Source of the DNA: Pseudomonas benzenivorans
Lineage (GTDB): Bacteria; Pseudomonadota; Gammaproteobacteria; Pseudomonadales; Pseudomonadaceae
NCBI RefSeq assembly: GCF_033547155.1
Contig: NZ_CP137892.1
Location: 3,162,001-3,226,000 of the forward strand
Length of the DNA stretch: 64,000 bases
Reading direction: 5' to 3'
Shown here: one piece after another, positions 1 to 10,430 of the stretch
How the letters are laid out: the number at the start of each line of letters is the position of its first letter
How positions within the stretch are numbered: position 1 is the stretch's first letter
Notes under the pieces: model-generated
Database searches by the model: none
What the model was told of the DNA's origin: nothing
Seen by the model: only the letters and a program-made list of their open reading frames with translations
Translations under genes and position numbers: made by a program

Positions 1-107
1 GGGAACTGGATCTCCACGCCGTCGAAACCGGCCGCGGCGGCGGCGGCGATGCGCTCGCGCAGCGGCAGTTCGGCGAACAGCAGCGACAGGTTGGCGGCGA
101 TCTTCAT
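1..107 (-). CDS. hydroxypyruvate isomerase-like TIM-barrel protein (N-terminal fragment)
   Basis: Only the first 35 codons are in the window; the gene runs off the left edge. The visible start reads [16 protein letters not shown] and continues into an AAAAGFDGVEIQFP segment, which resembles the first strand and helix of hydroxypyruvate isomerase (Hyi) and of the related 2-oxo-tetronate isomerase OtnI. These enzymes interconvert hydroxypyruvate and tartronate semialdehyde, or tetronate intermediates. The ATG overlaps the stop of the upstream dehydrogenase gene in an ATGA arrangement, so the two are translationally coupled and probably act in one pathway. The fragment is too short to separate Hyi from OtnI. 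Confidence 0.65.
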   Translation of the reverse strand, partial: MKIAANLSLLFAELPLRERIAAAAAAGFDGVEIQF

Positions 108-994
108 GTCCGGCCCGCCCGATACAGCTCGACCAGGGTCGCCGGGTCGCGCTCCAGGTTGCCCTGGCTGCCGTGCAGGCGCATCAGCTGCGCGGCCAGG
201 CCGCTGAGCGGCGCCGCCGAGCCGGTCTCGCCGCTCAGCCTGACCGCCGTGTCGAGGTCCTTGAGCAGAGTGCGCACGTGCCACTTGACCGGCTCGAACT
301 GGCTGGCGGCCATCTGCGGGGCGAGAATCTGCAGCGGCTTGGAATCGGCGAAACCACCGGCCAGGGCCTGGGCGATCAGCCCGGCATCGACCCCGGCGCG
401 CTCGGCCAGGGCCACCGCCTCGGCGATCACCAGGGCATTGCAGGCGACCAGCATCTGGTTGCACGCCTTGGTCACCTGGCCGGCGCCCACCTCGCCCATA
501 CGTGTCAGGCGCTGCCCCAGGTGGCCGAGAATCGGCCGCACCCGCTCGACATCCGCCTCGCGGCCGCCGGCCATGATCGCCAGACTGCCAGCCTCGGCCC
601 CCGCGGTGCCACCGGAGACCGGCGCATCCACCCAGCGCATGCCCGTGCGCGCCTCCAGCTCGGCCGCCATCTCGCGGGTTGCCGCCGGCTCCAGGCTGGA
701 CAGGTCCACCAGCAGCTGCCCCGGCCTGGCGCCCTCGACTATGCCGCCGGGGCCGAACACCACCTCGCGCACCACCGCGGTATCGGCCAGGCACAGCAGC
801 ACCACCTCGACACCGTCACACAGCTGCGCAGGGGCCTGCGCCAGGCCCGCGCCCTGCTCCTGCAGCGGCGCGCACTTGTCCGGCGAACGGTTCCAGACCC
901 TCAGCGGGTAGCCGGCGGCGAGCAGCCGGCGGGTCATGGGCAAGCCCATCAGGCCGATGCCGGCGAAGGCGATGGCAGGCAGCGAGGCGGTCAT
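104..994 (-). CDS. NAD(P)-dependent beta-hydroxyacid dehydrogenase (GlxR/GarR/HIBADH family)
   Basis: A 296-residue cytoplasmic oxidoreductase of the 3-hydroxyisobutyrate dehydrogenase family. Seen directly: the Rossmann nucleotide motif GIGLMG at residues 12-17, the substrate-binding DAPVSGG motif near residue 123, and the catalytic-lysine segment KACNQML near residue 175. Length is normal. An AAGGAG ribosome site lies seven bases before the ATG. The downstream coupled gene is Hyi-like, so tartronate semialdehyde reductase (glyoxylate to glycerate route) is the leading guess; a tetronate or threonate dehydrogenase is the main alternative. Glyoxylate carboligase, which would settle it, is not in the window. 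Family is sure, substrate is inferred. Confidence 0.85.
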   Translation of the reverse strand: MTASLPAIAFAGIGLMGLPMTRRLLAAGYPLRVWNRSPDKCAPLQEQGAGLAQAPAQLCDGVEVVLLCLADTAVVREVVFGPGGIVEGARPGQLLVDLSSLEPAATREMAAELEARTGMRWVDAPVSGGTAGAEAGSLAIMAGGREADVERVRPILGHLGQRLTRMGEVGAGQVTKACNQMLVACNALVIAEAVALAERAGVDAGLIAQALAGGFADSKPLQILAPQMAASQFEPVKWHVRTLLKDLDTAVRLSGETGSAAPLSGLAAQLMRLHGSQGNLERDPATLVELYRAGRT

Positions 995-1079
995 GCAGAA
1001 GCTCCTTGGAAGTCCCGGAAAAGCTCCATGTTAACCGCGAAGTCAGTTCTTGGAAGCTGCGAAGAATCGCACTTGTCCC

Positions 1080-1085
1080 TATAAT
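1080..1085 (+). promoter_or_regulatory. candidate -10 element of the ABC importer operon
   Basis: A perfect TATAAT lies 35 bases before the start of the binding-protein gene, in the gap between two divergent units. No convincing -35 hexamer is seen at 16-18 bases, so the site is only a candidate. Confidence 0.4.
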
Positions 1086-1120
1086 CCGCCCGCTTTCCCC
1101 GCTATTGAACCGGAGAACCC

Positions 1121-1975
1121 ATGAAGCTCAAGCACTCCCTGGCGCTGGTCGCCGGCCTCGCCCTGTCCGTTTCCGCCCTCTTCGCCCAGGCCGCCGAGGT
1201 CCTCAAGGTCTCGGCCATCCCCGACGAGGCCCCCACCGAACTACTGCGCAAGTTCCAACCCCTGGGTGCCTACCTCGAGCAGCAGCTGGGCATGCCGGTC
1301 GAGTTCGTCCCGGTGACCGACTACGCCGCGGTGGTCGAGGCCCTCGCCGCCGATCGCATCGACCTGGCCTGGCTGGGTGGCTTCACCTTCGTCCAGGCCC
1401 GGCTGAAGACTGGCGACGCCACTCCCCTGGTGCAGCGCGCCGAAGACGAGAAGTTCACCAGCAAGATCATCAGCGCCGACCCGGCGGTGAATTCGCTGCA
1501 GGATCTCAAGGGCAAGACCTTCGCCTTCGGCTCGGTGTCCTCCACCTCCGGCAGCCTGATGCCGCGTTACTTCATGCTCAAGGACGGCATCAAGCCGGAA
1601 GACTTCTTCAGCCGCATCGCCTATTCCGGCGCCCACGACGCCACCGCCGCCTGGGTCCAGGCCGGCAAGGCCGACGGCGGCGTGCTCAACGCCTCGGTGT
1701 GGGACAAGCTGGTCGCCGCCGGCAAGGTCGACACCGACAAGGTCCGGGTGATCGCCACCACCCCGCCCTACTACGACTACAACTGGACGGTGCGCGGCAA
1801 CCTCGACCCGGCCCTGCGCGACAAGCTCAAGGCCGCCTTCCTCGCCCTCGACCCGGCCAACCCGGAGCACAAGGCCATCCTCGACCTGCAGGCGGCCAGC
1901 CGCTTCATCGAGACCAAGGCCGAGAACTACCAAGGCATCGAGGAAGCAGCCCGCGCGGCCGGCCTGTTGCAGTGA
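1121..1975 (+). CDS. phosphonate-type ABC transporter substrate-binding protein (putative selenate family)
   Basis: A 284-residue periplasmic binding protein of the PhnD type. A Sec signal peptide spans about residues 1-24, with cleavage at an AQA-AE site. The mature protein opens with [17 protein letters not shown] and later has [23 protein letters not shown], typical of the PhnD fold where the anion sits between two lobes. From memory this matches the family annotated as putative selenate ABC transporter periplasmic protein rather than true phosphonate or phosphite binders. It heads a four-gene operon (binding protein, ATPase, two permeases) with overlapping genes. The selenate assignment is a family prediction, not proof. 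Confidence 0.8.
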   Translation: MKLKHSLALVAGLALSVSALFAQAAEVLKVSAIPDEAPTELLRKFQPLGAYLEQQLGMPVEFVPVTDYAAVVEALAADRIDLAWLGGFTFVQARLKTGDATPLVQRAEDEKFTSKIISADPAVNSLQDLKGKTFAFGSVSSTSGSLMPRYFMLKDGIKPEDFFSRIAYSGAHDATAAWVQAGKADGGVLNASVWDKLVAAGKVDTDKVRVIATTPPYYDYNWTVRGNLDPALRDKLKAAFLALDPANPEHKAILDLQAASRFIETKAENYQGIEEAARAAGLLQ

Positions 1976-2775
1976 GCCTGAGCCTCGAAGGCGTGGGCCT
2001 GGCCCACGCCAACGGTCGGGTCGCCCTCAGCCATATCGACCTGCAGGTCCGCGCCGGTGAACGACTGGCCATCATCGGCCCCTCCGGAGCGGGCAAGACC
2101 AGCCTGCTGCGCCTGCTCGCCACCAGCCTGCGCCCCAGCGGCGGCCGGCTCAGCCTGCTCGAGCAGCAGCCCTGGCTGCTCGGTGCCCGCCAGCGCCAAC
2201 GCCTGCGCGCGCGCATCGGCCTGATCCACCAGGCGCCGCCCCTGCCGCCGCGCCAGCGCGTGGTCACCGCGGTGCTGGCCGGCCGGCTGGGCCAGTGGTC
2301 GTTGGGCAGGAGCCTGCTCAGCCTGCTGCACCCGGTCGACATCCAGGGCGCCCAGACCGCCCTGGCGCGCCTCGACCTGGGCAACAAACTCTTCGAACGC
2401 TGCGACCAGCTGTCCGGTGGCCAGCTGCAGCGCGTCGGCATCGCCCGGGTGCTGTACCAGGCGCCCGAACTGATCCTCGCCGACGAACCGGTGTCGGCCA
2501 TGGACCCCCTGCTCGCCGGGCATACCCTGAGCGTGCTCAACCACGAGGCGGCCAGCCGCGGCATGACCCTGCTGGCCAGCCTGCACGCGGTGGATCTGGC
2601 CCTGGCGCACTTTCCGCGGATCATCGGCCTGCGCGACGGTCGGATCGTCTTCGACCTGCCGCCGGCGGCGATCCAGCCGGCCCAGCTGGACGCCCTGTAC
2701 GCCAACGAACAGCTGCAGGCCACGCCCGCCTCGCCAACGCCGCCGCAGCCGAGCGTGCAGATTCCACGATGCTGA
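1972..2775 (+). CDS. ABC importer ATP-binding protein, PhnC type
   Basis: A 267-residue ABC ATPase that would energise uptake with the two adjacent permeases. Visible motifs: Walker A GPSGAGKT at residues 36-43, Q-loop Gln87, signature LSGGQ at 147-151, Walker B ending in Asp171-Glu172 (LILADEP), and the H-loop His in [11 protein letters not shown]. The start is a GTG at 1972 that overlaps the TGA of the binding-protein gene (GTGA); the frame stays open further upstream but no homology precedes this codon. The C-terminal 30 residues are Pro/Ala rich. Same operon and same putative oxyanion substrate as its neighbours. Confidence 0.85.
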   Translation: MSLSLEGVGLAHANGRVALSHIDLQVRAGERLAIIGPSGAGKTSLLRLLATSLRPSGGRLSLLEQQPWLLGARQRQRLRARIGLIHQAPPLPPRQRVVTAVLAGRLGQWSLGRSLLSLLHPVDIQGAQTALARLDLGNKLFERCDQLSGGQLQRVGIARVLYQAPELILADEPVSAMDPLLAGHTLSVLNHEAASRGMTLLASLHAVDLALAHFPRIIGLRDGRIVFDLPPAAIQPAQLDALYANEQLQATPASPTPPQPSVQIPRC

Positions 2776-3596
2776 ACCCGAGTCCCCGCGACCCGGCCGC
2801 CCTGCCGCGCCTGGCACTGACCCTGCTCGCCCTGTTGCTGCTGTGGCCCGGCTTGAGCATCAGCGAGTTGGACCTGGGGATACTGTTCGACGACGATAAT
2901 GCCGCGAACATGGGCCGCTTCCTCGGCGACTTCTGGCCACCGGCCCATGACGGCGAGTTCCTTCGTCTGCTCGGCCGCGCCACCCTGGAAACCCTGGCCA
3001 TTGCCACGGCCGGCATGGCCCTGGCCCTGCTGCTGGCGGTGCCCGGCGCGCTGCTGGCCAGCCGCGCCCTGTCGCTGTCGGCGCTGCACCGTGGCGGTCG
3101 CCCGGCCTGGTGGGCGCAGGCCCTGCGCTGGCCGGTGCGCGCGGCGCTGATCCTGCTGCGCAGCGTGCCGGAGATCGTCTGGGCGCTGCTGTTCGTGCGC
3201 GCCGTCGGCCTGGGCCCCACCGCCGGGGTATTGGCCATCGCCATCACCTACAGCGGCATGCTCGGCAAGGTCTATGCGGAGATCTTCGAGTCGGTCGACC
3301 CGCGCCCCAGTCGCGCCCTGCTGGTCGCCGGCAGCCCGCGCCTGGCCGCCTTCGCCTATGGCGTGCTGCCTGCGGCGGCGGCGGAGATGCTCTCCTACAC
3401 GGTCTATCGCTGGGAGTGCGCGATCCGCGCCTCGGTGGTGATGGGCTTCGTCGGGGCCGGCGGCCTGGGCCAGCAGATCGACCTGTCGATGCGCATGTTC
3501 GCCGGTGCCGAGGTGGCGAGCATGCTGCTGTGCTTCCTGGTCCTGGTGCTGCTGGCCGACCAGCTCAGTCGCCTGCTGCGCGGGAGGCTGCTGTGA
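2769..3596 (+). CDS. ABC importer permease 1, PhnE-like
   Basis: A 275-residue inner-membrane permease. Hydrophobic segments occur near the N-terminus ([13 protein letters not shown]), across the middle and at the C-terminus ([15 protein letters not shown]). The cytoplasmic coupling loop has the EAA-like pattern ending in AYGVLP, followed by [20 protein letters not shown]. The ATG overlaps the end of the ATPase gene by seven bases. It is clearly related to the next gene, sharing the YRWE-x2-IR and [10 protein letters not shown] blocks, so the channel is probably a heterodimer of two paralogues. Confidence 0.82.
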   Translation: MLNPSPRDPAALPRLALTLLALLLLWPGLSISELDLGILFDDDNAANMGRFLGDFWPPAHDGEFLRLLGRATLETLAIATAGMALALLLAVPGALLASRALSLSALHRGGRPAWWAQALRWPVRAALILLRSVPEIVWALLFVRAVGLGPTAGVLAIAITYSGMLGKVYAEIFESVDPRPSRALLVAGSPRLAAFAYGVLPAAAAEMLSYTVYRWECAIRASVVMGFVGAGGLGQQIDLSMRMFAGAEVASMLLCFLVLVLLADQLSRLLRGRLL

Positions 3597-4375
3597 GAGG
3601 TTCGGCATCCCGGCGACTGGTCAATATCGCGCTGCTGCTGACTTTGGCGGCGGCGGTGCCGGCCTCGTTCCTCTACCTGAACATCGATCTCTCGAACCTG
3701 TTTGCCACCGACAGCCTGAACCAGATGGGCGGATACGCCGGCGCCTTCCTTCACCCCGACTTCTCCGCCGAGCACCTACGGGCCATCGGCCGTGGCGCCA
3801 TCGAGACCCTGGCCATGTCGGCCGTCGGCACCCTGCTGGCGGTAGCGCTCGGCCTGCTGCTCGCCTTGCCGGCCGCCGGGCGCCTGGGCTGGTTGGCGCA
3901 CAGCGTTGCGCGCCTGCTGCTCAATGCCCTGCGCGCGGTCCCGGAGCTGGTCTGGGCGGCCCTGGTGGTGCTGGCAGCCGGCCTGGGGCCGAATGCCGGC
4001 ACCCTGGCCCTGGCCCTGCACACCGCCGGCGTGCTCGGCCGGTTGTTCGCCGAGGCCCTGGAGAACACCCCGAACGCACCGGCCGAGGCCATTCGCCTGG
4101 GCGGCGGCGGGTCGCTCGTGGCCTTCTGCTACGGCACCCTGCCCAGCCTCTGGCCGCAACTGCTGGCCTATTCGCTGTATCGCTGGGAAAACAACATCCG
4201 CATGGCCAGCGTGCTGGGCTTCGTCGGCGCCGGCGGCCTGGGCCAGATGCTCTATGTCCACCTCAGCCTGTTTCAGGAAGCCCGGGCGGCGAGCGTGATT
4301 CTGGCCATGCTGATTCTGGTGCTGGGCGTCGACGCCTTGAGCAACTGGGCGCGCCAGCGCTGGGTCAGCGCCTAG
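3593..4375 (+). CDS. ABC importer permease 2, PhnE-like
   Basis: A 260-residue membrane permease and paralogue of the preceding gene. The EAA loop is well kept: EAIRLGGGG then CYGTLP, followed by YRWENNIR and [10 protein letters not shown]. The start chosen is a GTG at 3593 overlapping the TGA of permease 1 (GTGA); it places a first transmembrane segment (IALLLTLAAAVPASFLYL) at the N-terminus as in permease 1. The longer open frame upstream runs through permease 1 and has no support. The 3' end overlaps the convergent DUF5064 gene by four bases. Confidence 0.82.
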   Translation: MRGSASRRLVNIALLLTLAAAVPASFLYLNIDLSNLFATDSLNQMGGYAGAFLHPDFSAEHLRAIGRGAIETLAMSAVGTLLAVALGLLLALPAAGRLGWLAHSVARLLLNALRAVPELVWAALVVLAAGLGPNAGTLALALHTAGVLGRLFAEALENTPNAPAEAIRLGGGGSLVAFCYGTLPSLWPQLLAYSLYRWENNIRMASVLGFVGAGGLGQMLYVHLSLFQEARAASVILAMLILVLGVDALSNWARQRWVSA

Positions 4376-4740
4376 AGCCCGTCCTTTTCCAGATGGTCGA
4401 GGTCGACCGGGTCGCCGGCATGGCTGCCGAGCTTGGCCCGGATATCGGCGAACATCTGGTCGTATTCCTGATGGTTGCGCAGCAGCAGACTGGTATCGGA
4501 CGGCAGCCCATGCTTGCGGGCGATGCGACTGGCGACACTGGCGAAGTTGAACGCCGTGTCGCGATGCAGTTCGAACGCTTCCTCGAAGGCCTTGCCGGCC
4601 ACCTCGCCGTGCATGCGCATCTGCAGCATCGGCCCCTCGACCGGGTCCTGACGTACCTCGTAGTACAGGTCGATGCTGTACGCCGGCTGATCGGGGGTGG
4701 CGACCGGGTTGACGCGGTGCAAATGGCCCGGCTCGAACAT
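4372..4740 (-). CDS. DUF5064 family protein
   Basis: A 122-residue soluble protein of unknown function. The start at 4740 gives MFEPGHLHRVNP, which matches the N-terminus I recall for the Pseudomonas-specific DUF5064 family; an in-frame ATG nine codons upstream would add an unlikely MLIRRRSVA leader. Other recognisable blocks are YSIDLYYEVRQD, AFELHRDTAFNFASVASRIARKHGLP and a C-terminal DLDHLEKDG. No signal peptide, transmembrane segment or catalytic motif is visible. It converges on the importer operon, overlapping its last four bases. Confidence 0.75.
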   Translation of the reverse strand: MFEPGHLHRVNPVATPDQPAYSIDLYYEVRQDPVEGPMLQMRMHGEVAGKAFEEAFELHRDTAFNFASVASRIARKHGLPSDTSLLLRNHQEYDQMFADIRAKLGSHAGDPVDLDHLEKDGL

Positions 4741-4821
4741 GGCGACGCTCCTCCTGCGAATCAGCATCGAGCATAGTCGCTCGCCGCCCAGCCTGCCGCC
4801 CAGTCCGTCCGCTGCGCGGGC

Positions 4822-5133
4822 TCAGGCCGGGCGTTCGGCGCGCTCCTGCACCAGTACCCAGGGGGCCACGACCACGGCCCAGAGCTGCGGGTCCCGAGCC
4901 AGCAGATCCGCGGCGAGACCATCGTCGACCTTGCGCAGCAGGCCGCCCTGCAACCAGCCGGCGACTCGGGCCTGGTCATTCTCGGCCACGGCCTCGGCCA
5001 CTGCGACCAGGTCCTGGGCCCCTTCGACCCACAGCAGCGCGCCTCGCGCGAAGAAAGGCTGCAGCTCCTGCCAACGAATAGGAGCCGTTTCTCCAAGCAG
5101 CTTGGCATATAGGGTGCTAGGTTGTTCAGTCAT
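4822..5133 (-). CDS. DUF2288 family protein
   Basis: A 103-residue cytoplasmic protein with no known activity. It starts MTEQPSTLYAKLLGETAPIRW and contains WQELQPFFARGALLWVEGAQDLVAVAEAVAEND, the hallmark of DUF2288. The start at 5133 is preferred over longer upstream options because family similarity begins at MTEQ. It is transcribed divergently from braC across a gap of about 300 bases. No ligand or catalytic residues can be named. Confidence 0.75.
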   Translation of the reverse strand: MTEQPSTLYAKLLGETAPIRWQELQPFFARGALLWVEGAQDLVAVAEAVAENDQARVAGWLQGGLLRKVDDGLAADLLARDPQLWAVVVAPWVLVQERAERPA

Positions 5134-5429
5134 GGTGTGCCTGTCGTGGAAGCCGGATTTCAGTCGGCGGCCATGATAGCGCCGGTCACCGCTCAGGCAA
5201 GCGCGCCGGACGTTGGCCGAGGCTGTCGAGGCACGCCGCTTTTCTATACATTCCTTGCACTTAAGCGACACCCTGCTGTTTTGTCCCCAGCAGCCAGCTT
5301 TTCAAGGCGCGAACCGGCGCTCTACACTGCGCCGGTACAGTTGCCGGGGGTACAGCCGGGGAAACAACCCGGTTCTGCAGCTTTGGCCGCCAGAACTACA
5401 ACAATGAAGAACCATAAGAGTGGAGCACT
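5134..5429. other. braC upstream region
   Basis: A 296-base gap between the divergent DUF2288 gene and braC. It should carry promoters for both. No clear sigma-54 (-24/-12) signature or palindrome was seen. A weak purine-rich site (AAGAGTGGAG) precedes the braC ATG. Confidence 0.4.
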
Positions 5430-6551
5430 ATGAACAAGGCTACTAAGCAGATTTCCAAACTGTTTGCCGCCATGGCCATGGCCGGCGTTGCCAGCTACTC
5501 GGTAGCGGCCGACACCATCAAGATCGGCATGGCCGGTCCGGTTACCGGCGCCGTCGCCCAGTACGGCGAGATGCAGTTCATCGGCGCCGAGATGGCCATC
5601 GAGCAGATCAACAAGGCCGGCGGGGTGAACGGCGCGATGCTCGAAGGCATCAAGTACGACGACGCCTGCGATCCGAAGCAGGCCGTGGCCGTGGCCAACA
5701 AGATTGTCAACGACGAGGTCAGCTTCGTCATTGGCCACCTGTGCTCCAGCTCCACTCAGCCGGCGTCCGACATCTACGAAGACGAAGGCATCCTGATGAT
5801 CACCCCGGCCTCCACCAGCCCGGACATCACCTCCCGCGGCTACGAGCTGGTGTTCCGCACCATCGGCCTGGACAGCCTGCAGGGCCCGACCGCCGGCAAC
5901 TTCATCGCCGACCACATCAAGCCGAAGAGCGTCGCGGTCATCCACGACAAGCAGCAATACGGCGAAGGCATTGCCACCGCGGTCAAGCAGACCCTGGAAG
6001 GCAAGGGCGTGAAGGTCGCCCTGTTCGAAGGCATCAACGCCGGCGACAAGGACTTCTCGGCCATGATCTCCAAGCTCAAGCAGGCCAACGTGGACTTCGT
6101 CTACTACGGCGGCTACCACCCCGAGCTGGGCCTGCTGCTGCGCCAGTCGTCCGAGAAGGGCCTGAAGGCCAAGTTCATGGGTCCGGAAGGCGTGGGTAAC
6201 AAGGAAATCTCCGCCATCGCCGGCCCGGCCTCCGAGGGCCTGCTGGTGACCCTGCCGAAGTCCTTCGACCAGGATCCGAAGAACCAGGCGCTGGTCGAGG
6301 CCTTCAAGGCCAAGAACCAGGACCCGACCGGTCCGTTCGTGTTCCCGGCCTATGCCGCCGTGCAGGTCATCGCCGAAGGCATCGCGAAGGCCGGCGACAC
6401 CGACACCGCCAAGGTCGCCGCAGCCCTGCGCGCCAACAGCTTCGACACCCCGACCGGCACCCTGGCCTTCGACGAGAAGGGTGACCTGAAGGACTTCAGC
6501 TTCGTGGTCTACGAATGGCACCAGGACGGCACCAAGTCCGAAGCCAAGTAA
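5430..6551 (+). CDS. braC: branched-chain amino acid ABC transporter substrate-binding protein BraC
   Basis: A 373-residue periplasmic receptor for leucine, isoleucine, valine (and alanine/threonine in Pseudomonas). A signal peptide covers about residues 1-26, ending SYSVAA before DTIKIGMAGPVTG, the classic start of the mature LIV-binding fold. The two cysteines in the contexts DDACDPKQ and GHLCSSST match the disulfide of E. coli LivJ. First gene of braCDEFG; a strong hairpin with a T-run follows it, so braC is probably made in excess over the membrane components. Confidence 0.95.
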   Translation: MNKATKQISKLFAAMAMAGVASYSVAADTIKIGMAGPVTGAVAQYGEMQFIGAEMAIEQINKAGGVNGAMLEGIKYDDACDPKQAVAVANKIVNDEVSFVIGHLCSSSTQPASDIYEDEGILMITPASTSPDITSRGYELVFRTIGLDSLQGPTAGNFIADHIKPKSVAVIHDKQQYGEGIATAVKQTLEGKGVKVALFEGINAGDKDFSAMISKLKQANVDFVYYGGYHPELGLLLRQSSEKGLKAKFMGPEGVGNKEISAIAGPASEGLLVTLPKSFDQDPKNQALVEAFKAKNQDPTGPFVFPAYAAVQVIAEGIAKAGDTDTAKVAAALRANSFDTPTGTLAFDEKGDLKDFSFVVYEWHQDGTKSEAK

Positions 6552-6572
6552 GCGTCCCGCCTGAACCCAAAG

Positions 6573-6600
6573 CCCACTGCAACCGCAGTGGGTTTTGTTT
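6573..6600 (+). terminator. hairpin terminator/attenuator between braC and braD
   Basis: A perfect 8-bp stem CCCACTGC-AACC-GCAGTGGG is followed by TTTTGTTT. Because braDEFG follow without an obvious separate promoter, this is likely a partial terminator that sets the ratio of binding protein to transporter. Confidence 0.8.
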
Positions 6601-6668
6601 ATTAGAAGAATTCCGGTCTCATGCTGCGCCACAAGCGCCGCCGTGCGTGCTGACCCAGGAGTTAGGCA

Positions 6669-7588
<920 letters not shown>

Positions 7589-7592
<4 letters not shown>

Positions 7593-8857
7593 ACCCGTCT
7601 ATTCGCAGTAACCTCAAGACCGCGTTCTTCAGCGCCCTGCTGGTAGTCGCCGTGGCCTATCCGGTGATCGGCCTGAAGCTGACCACCGTGGGCATCAGCC
7701 TGCAGGTGCAGGGCGCCAGTCCGGCCGTGCTCTGGACCATCGCCGCCTGCGCCATTGCCATGTTCTTCTGGCAGCTGCTGCGCGACCGGATCGGCACCGC
7801 CTGGTCCAGCGCACCCAGCCTGCCGAAGGTTCCTAGCCAGGCCAGCGACTTCCTCACCCAACCGGCTACGCAACGCTGGGCGGTGCTCGCCCTGGTCCTG
7901 GTCGCCCTGGCCTGGCCGTTCTTCGGCAGCCGCGGCGCGGTGGACATCGCCACGCTGATCCTGATCTACGTGATGCTCGGCCTCGGCCTGAACATCGTCG
8001 TGGGCCTGGCCGGCCTGCTCGACCTGGGCTACGTCGGCTTCTACGCGGTGGGTGCCTACAGCTATGCGCTGCTGTCGCACTACTACGGCCTGGGCTTCTG
8101 GGTGTGCCTGCCGATCGCCGGCCTGATGGCGGCGTTCTTCGGCTTCATCCTCGGCTTCCCGGTGCTGCGTCTGCGCGGCGACTACCTGGCCATCGTCACC
8201 CTCGGCTTCGGCGAGATCATCCGCATCCTGCTGCGCAACATGACCGAGCTGACCGGCGGCCCCAACGGTATCAGCAACATCGACAAGCCGACCCTGTTCG
8301 GCCTGTCCTTCGAGCGCCGCGCCGAAGAGGGCCTGCAGACCTTCCATGAGTTCTTCGGAGTTGCCTACCAGTCGATCAACAAGGTGATCTTCCTCTACCT
8401 GATCGCCCTGCTGCTGGTGCTGCTCACCCTGTTCGTGATCAACCGCCTGCTGCGCATGCCGATCGGCCGCGCCTGGGAGGCCCTGCGCGAAGACGAGATC
8501 GCCTGCCGCGCCCTGGGCATGAACCCCACCGTGATCAAACTCTCGGCCTTCACCCTGGGCGCCTGCTTCGCCGGTTTCGCCGGCAGCTTCTTCGCCGCCC
8601 GCCAGGGCCTGGTGACCCCGGAGTCCTTCACCTTCATCGAGTCGGCGATCATCCTCGCCATCGTCGTGCTGGGCGGCATGGGCTCGCAGCTGGGGATCAT
8701 CCTCGCCGCGGTGGTGATGATCCTGCTGCCGGAACTGGCCCGCGAGTTCAACGAGTACCGCATGCTGATGTTCGGCGCGCTGATGGTACTGATGATGATC
8801 TGGCGTCCGCAGGGGCTGTTGCCCATGCAGCGCCCGCACCTGGAGCTGAAACCATGA
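7589..8857 (+). CDS. braE: branched-chain amino acid ABC transporter permease BraE (LivM)
   Basis: A 422-residue permease. Residues 1 to about 95 form the N-terminal LivM extension (DUF3382-type, two hydrophobic stretches), followed by the core permease beginning near [31 protein letters not shown]. The coupling loop reads [20 protein letters not shown]. It starts with ATG overlapping the braD stop (ATGA) and overlaps braF the same way, so BraD, E and F are translationally coupled. Confidence 0.95.
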
Positions 8858-9621
8858 GCCGCCCGATCCTAGAAGTAAGCGGCCTGTCCATGCGCTTCGG
8901 CGGCCTGCTGGCCGTCAACGGGGTGGGCCTGAAAGTCGACGAGAAGCAGGTCGTGTCGATGATCGGCCCGAACGGCGCCGGCAAGACCACCGTATTCAAC
9001 TGCCTGACCGGTTTCTACCAGCCCACCAGCGGCAGCATCCGCCTGAACGGCGAGCAGATCGAGGGCCTGCCGGGCCACAAGATCGCCCACAAGGGCGTGG
9101 TGCGTACCTTCCAGAACGTGCGCCTGTTCAAGGAAATGACCGCGGTGGAGAACCTGCTGGTGGCCCAGCACCGCCACCTCAACACCAACTTCCTCGCCGG
9201 CCTGCTGAAGACCCCGAGCTTCCGCAGGAGCGAGCGCCAGGCCATGGAGTACGCCGCGCACTGGCTGGAACAGGTCAACCTGACCGAGTTCGCCAATCGT
9301 CCGGCCGGCACCCTGGCCTACGGTCAGCAGCGCCGCCTGGAGATCGCCCGTTGCATGATGACGCGCCCGCGCATCCTCATGCTCGACGAGCCGGCGGCCG
9401 GCCTCAACCCCAAGGAGACCGACGACCTCAAGGCCCTGATCGGCCTGCTGCGTAACCAGCACAACGTCACCGTGCTGCTGATCGAGCACGACATGAAGCT
9501 GGTCATGAGCATTTCCGACCATATCTATGTGATCAACCAGGGCACCCCCCTGGCCGACGGCACGCCGGAGCAGATCCGCGACAACCCCGACGTGATCAAA
9601 GCCTATCTGGGGGAGGCGTAA
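8854..9621 (+). CDS. braF: branched-chain amino acid ABC transporter ATPase BraF (LivG)
   Basis: A 255-residue ABC ATPase. Walker A GPNGAGKT is at residues 38-45; the signature is the LivG-type [13 protein letters not shown] in place of LSGGQ; Walker B reads [13 protein letters not shown]; the H-loop His is in [11 protein letters not shown]. It powers BraD/BraE together with BraG. ATGA overlap with braE upstream and only two bases to braG downstream. Confidence 0.95.
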   Translation: MSRPILEVSGLSMRFGGLLAVNGVGLKVDEKQVVSMIGPNGAGKTTVFNCLTGFYQPTSGSIRLNGEQIEGLPGHKIAHKGVVRTFQNVRLFKEMTAVENLLVAQHRHLNTNFLAGLLKTPSFRRSERQAMEYAAHWLEQVNLTEFANRPAGTLAYGQQRRLEIARCMMTRPRILMLDEPAAGLNPKETDDLKALIGLLRNQHNVTVLLIEHDMKLVMSISDHIYVINQGTPLADGTPEQIRDNPDVIKAYLGEA

Positions 9622-9623
9622 GC

Positions 9624-10325
9624 ATGCTGAGTTTCGACAAGGTTTCCACCTTCTACGGCAAGATCCAGGCCCTGCACGACGTCAGCGTCGAGGTGCGCCA
9701 GGGCGAGATCGTCACCCTGATCGGCGCCAACGGCGCCGGCAAGTCGACCCTGCTGATGACCCTGTGCGGCAACCCCCAGGCCACCAGCGGCAGCATCCGC
9801 TACCAGGGCGAGGAGCTGGTCGGCCAGGACACTCCCGACATCATGCGCAAGAGCATCGCCATCGTCCCCGAGGGCCGCCGGGTGTTCGCCCGCCTGACCG
9901 TCGAGGAGAATCTGGTGATGGGCGGCTTCTTCACCGCCAAGGACGAGTTCCGCGAGCAGATGGACAAGGTCCTGCACCTGTTCCCACGCCTGAAGGAGCG
10001 CCTCAACCAGCGTGCCGGCACCATGTCCGGCGGCGAGCAGCAGATGCTCGCCATCGGCCGCGCGCTGATGAGCACGCCCAAGCTGCTGCTGCTCGACGAG
10101 CCCTCCCTGGGCCTGGCTCCGATCATCATCCAGCAGATCTTCGACATCATCGAACAGCTGCGCAAGGACGGCGTGACCATCTTCCTGGTCGAACAGAACG
10201 CTAACCAGGCGCTCAAACTGGCCGATCGCGGCTATGTGCTGGAGAACGGGCGGATCGTCATGCAGGGCAGCGGTCAGGAGCTGCTGACCAACCCCAAGGT
10301 ACGCGACGCCTACCTCGGCGGCTGA
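9624..10325 (+). CDS. braG: branched-chain amino acid ABC transporter ATPase BraG (LivF)
   Basis: A 233-residue ABC ATPase, partner of BraF. Walker A GANGAGKS at residues 34-41, signature MSGGEQQMLAIGRALM, Walker B LLLLDEPSLGLAP, and H-loop region FLVEQNANQAL where the usual His is Gln-Asn, as is normal for LivF. Last gene of the operon, followed 17 bases later by a rho-independent terminator. Confidence 0.95.
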   Translation: MLSFDKVSTFYGKIQALHDVSVEVRQGEIVTLIGANGAGKSTLLMTLCGNPQATSGSIRYQGEELVGQDTPDIMRKSIAIVPEGRRVFARLTVEENLVMGGFFTAKDEFREQMDKVLHLFPRLKERLNQRAGTMSGGEQQMLAIGRALMSTPKLLLLDEPSLGLAPIIIQQIFDIIEQLRKDGVTIFLVEQNANQALKLADRGYVLENGRIVMQGSGQELLTNPKVRDAYLGG

Positions 10326-10341
10326 ACCGGCCGGCAGTCAG

Positions 10342-10369
10342 AAAACCGCTCCTCGGAGCGGTTTTTTTA
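10342..10369 (+). terminator. terminator of the bra operon
   Basis: Self-complementary AAAACCGCTC-CTCG-GAGCGGTTTT stem followed by a run of seven T, 17 bases after the braG stop. Confidence 0.9.
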
Positions 10370-10430
10370 TCCGCGTGCCGCCGCCCCGGGCGGTTACAAT
10401 GGCCGCCCTCCCCTTGCCGCCGAGCCTGCC

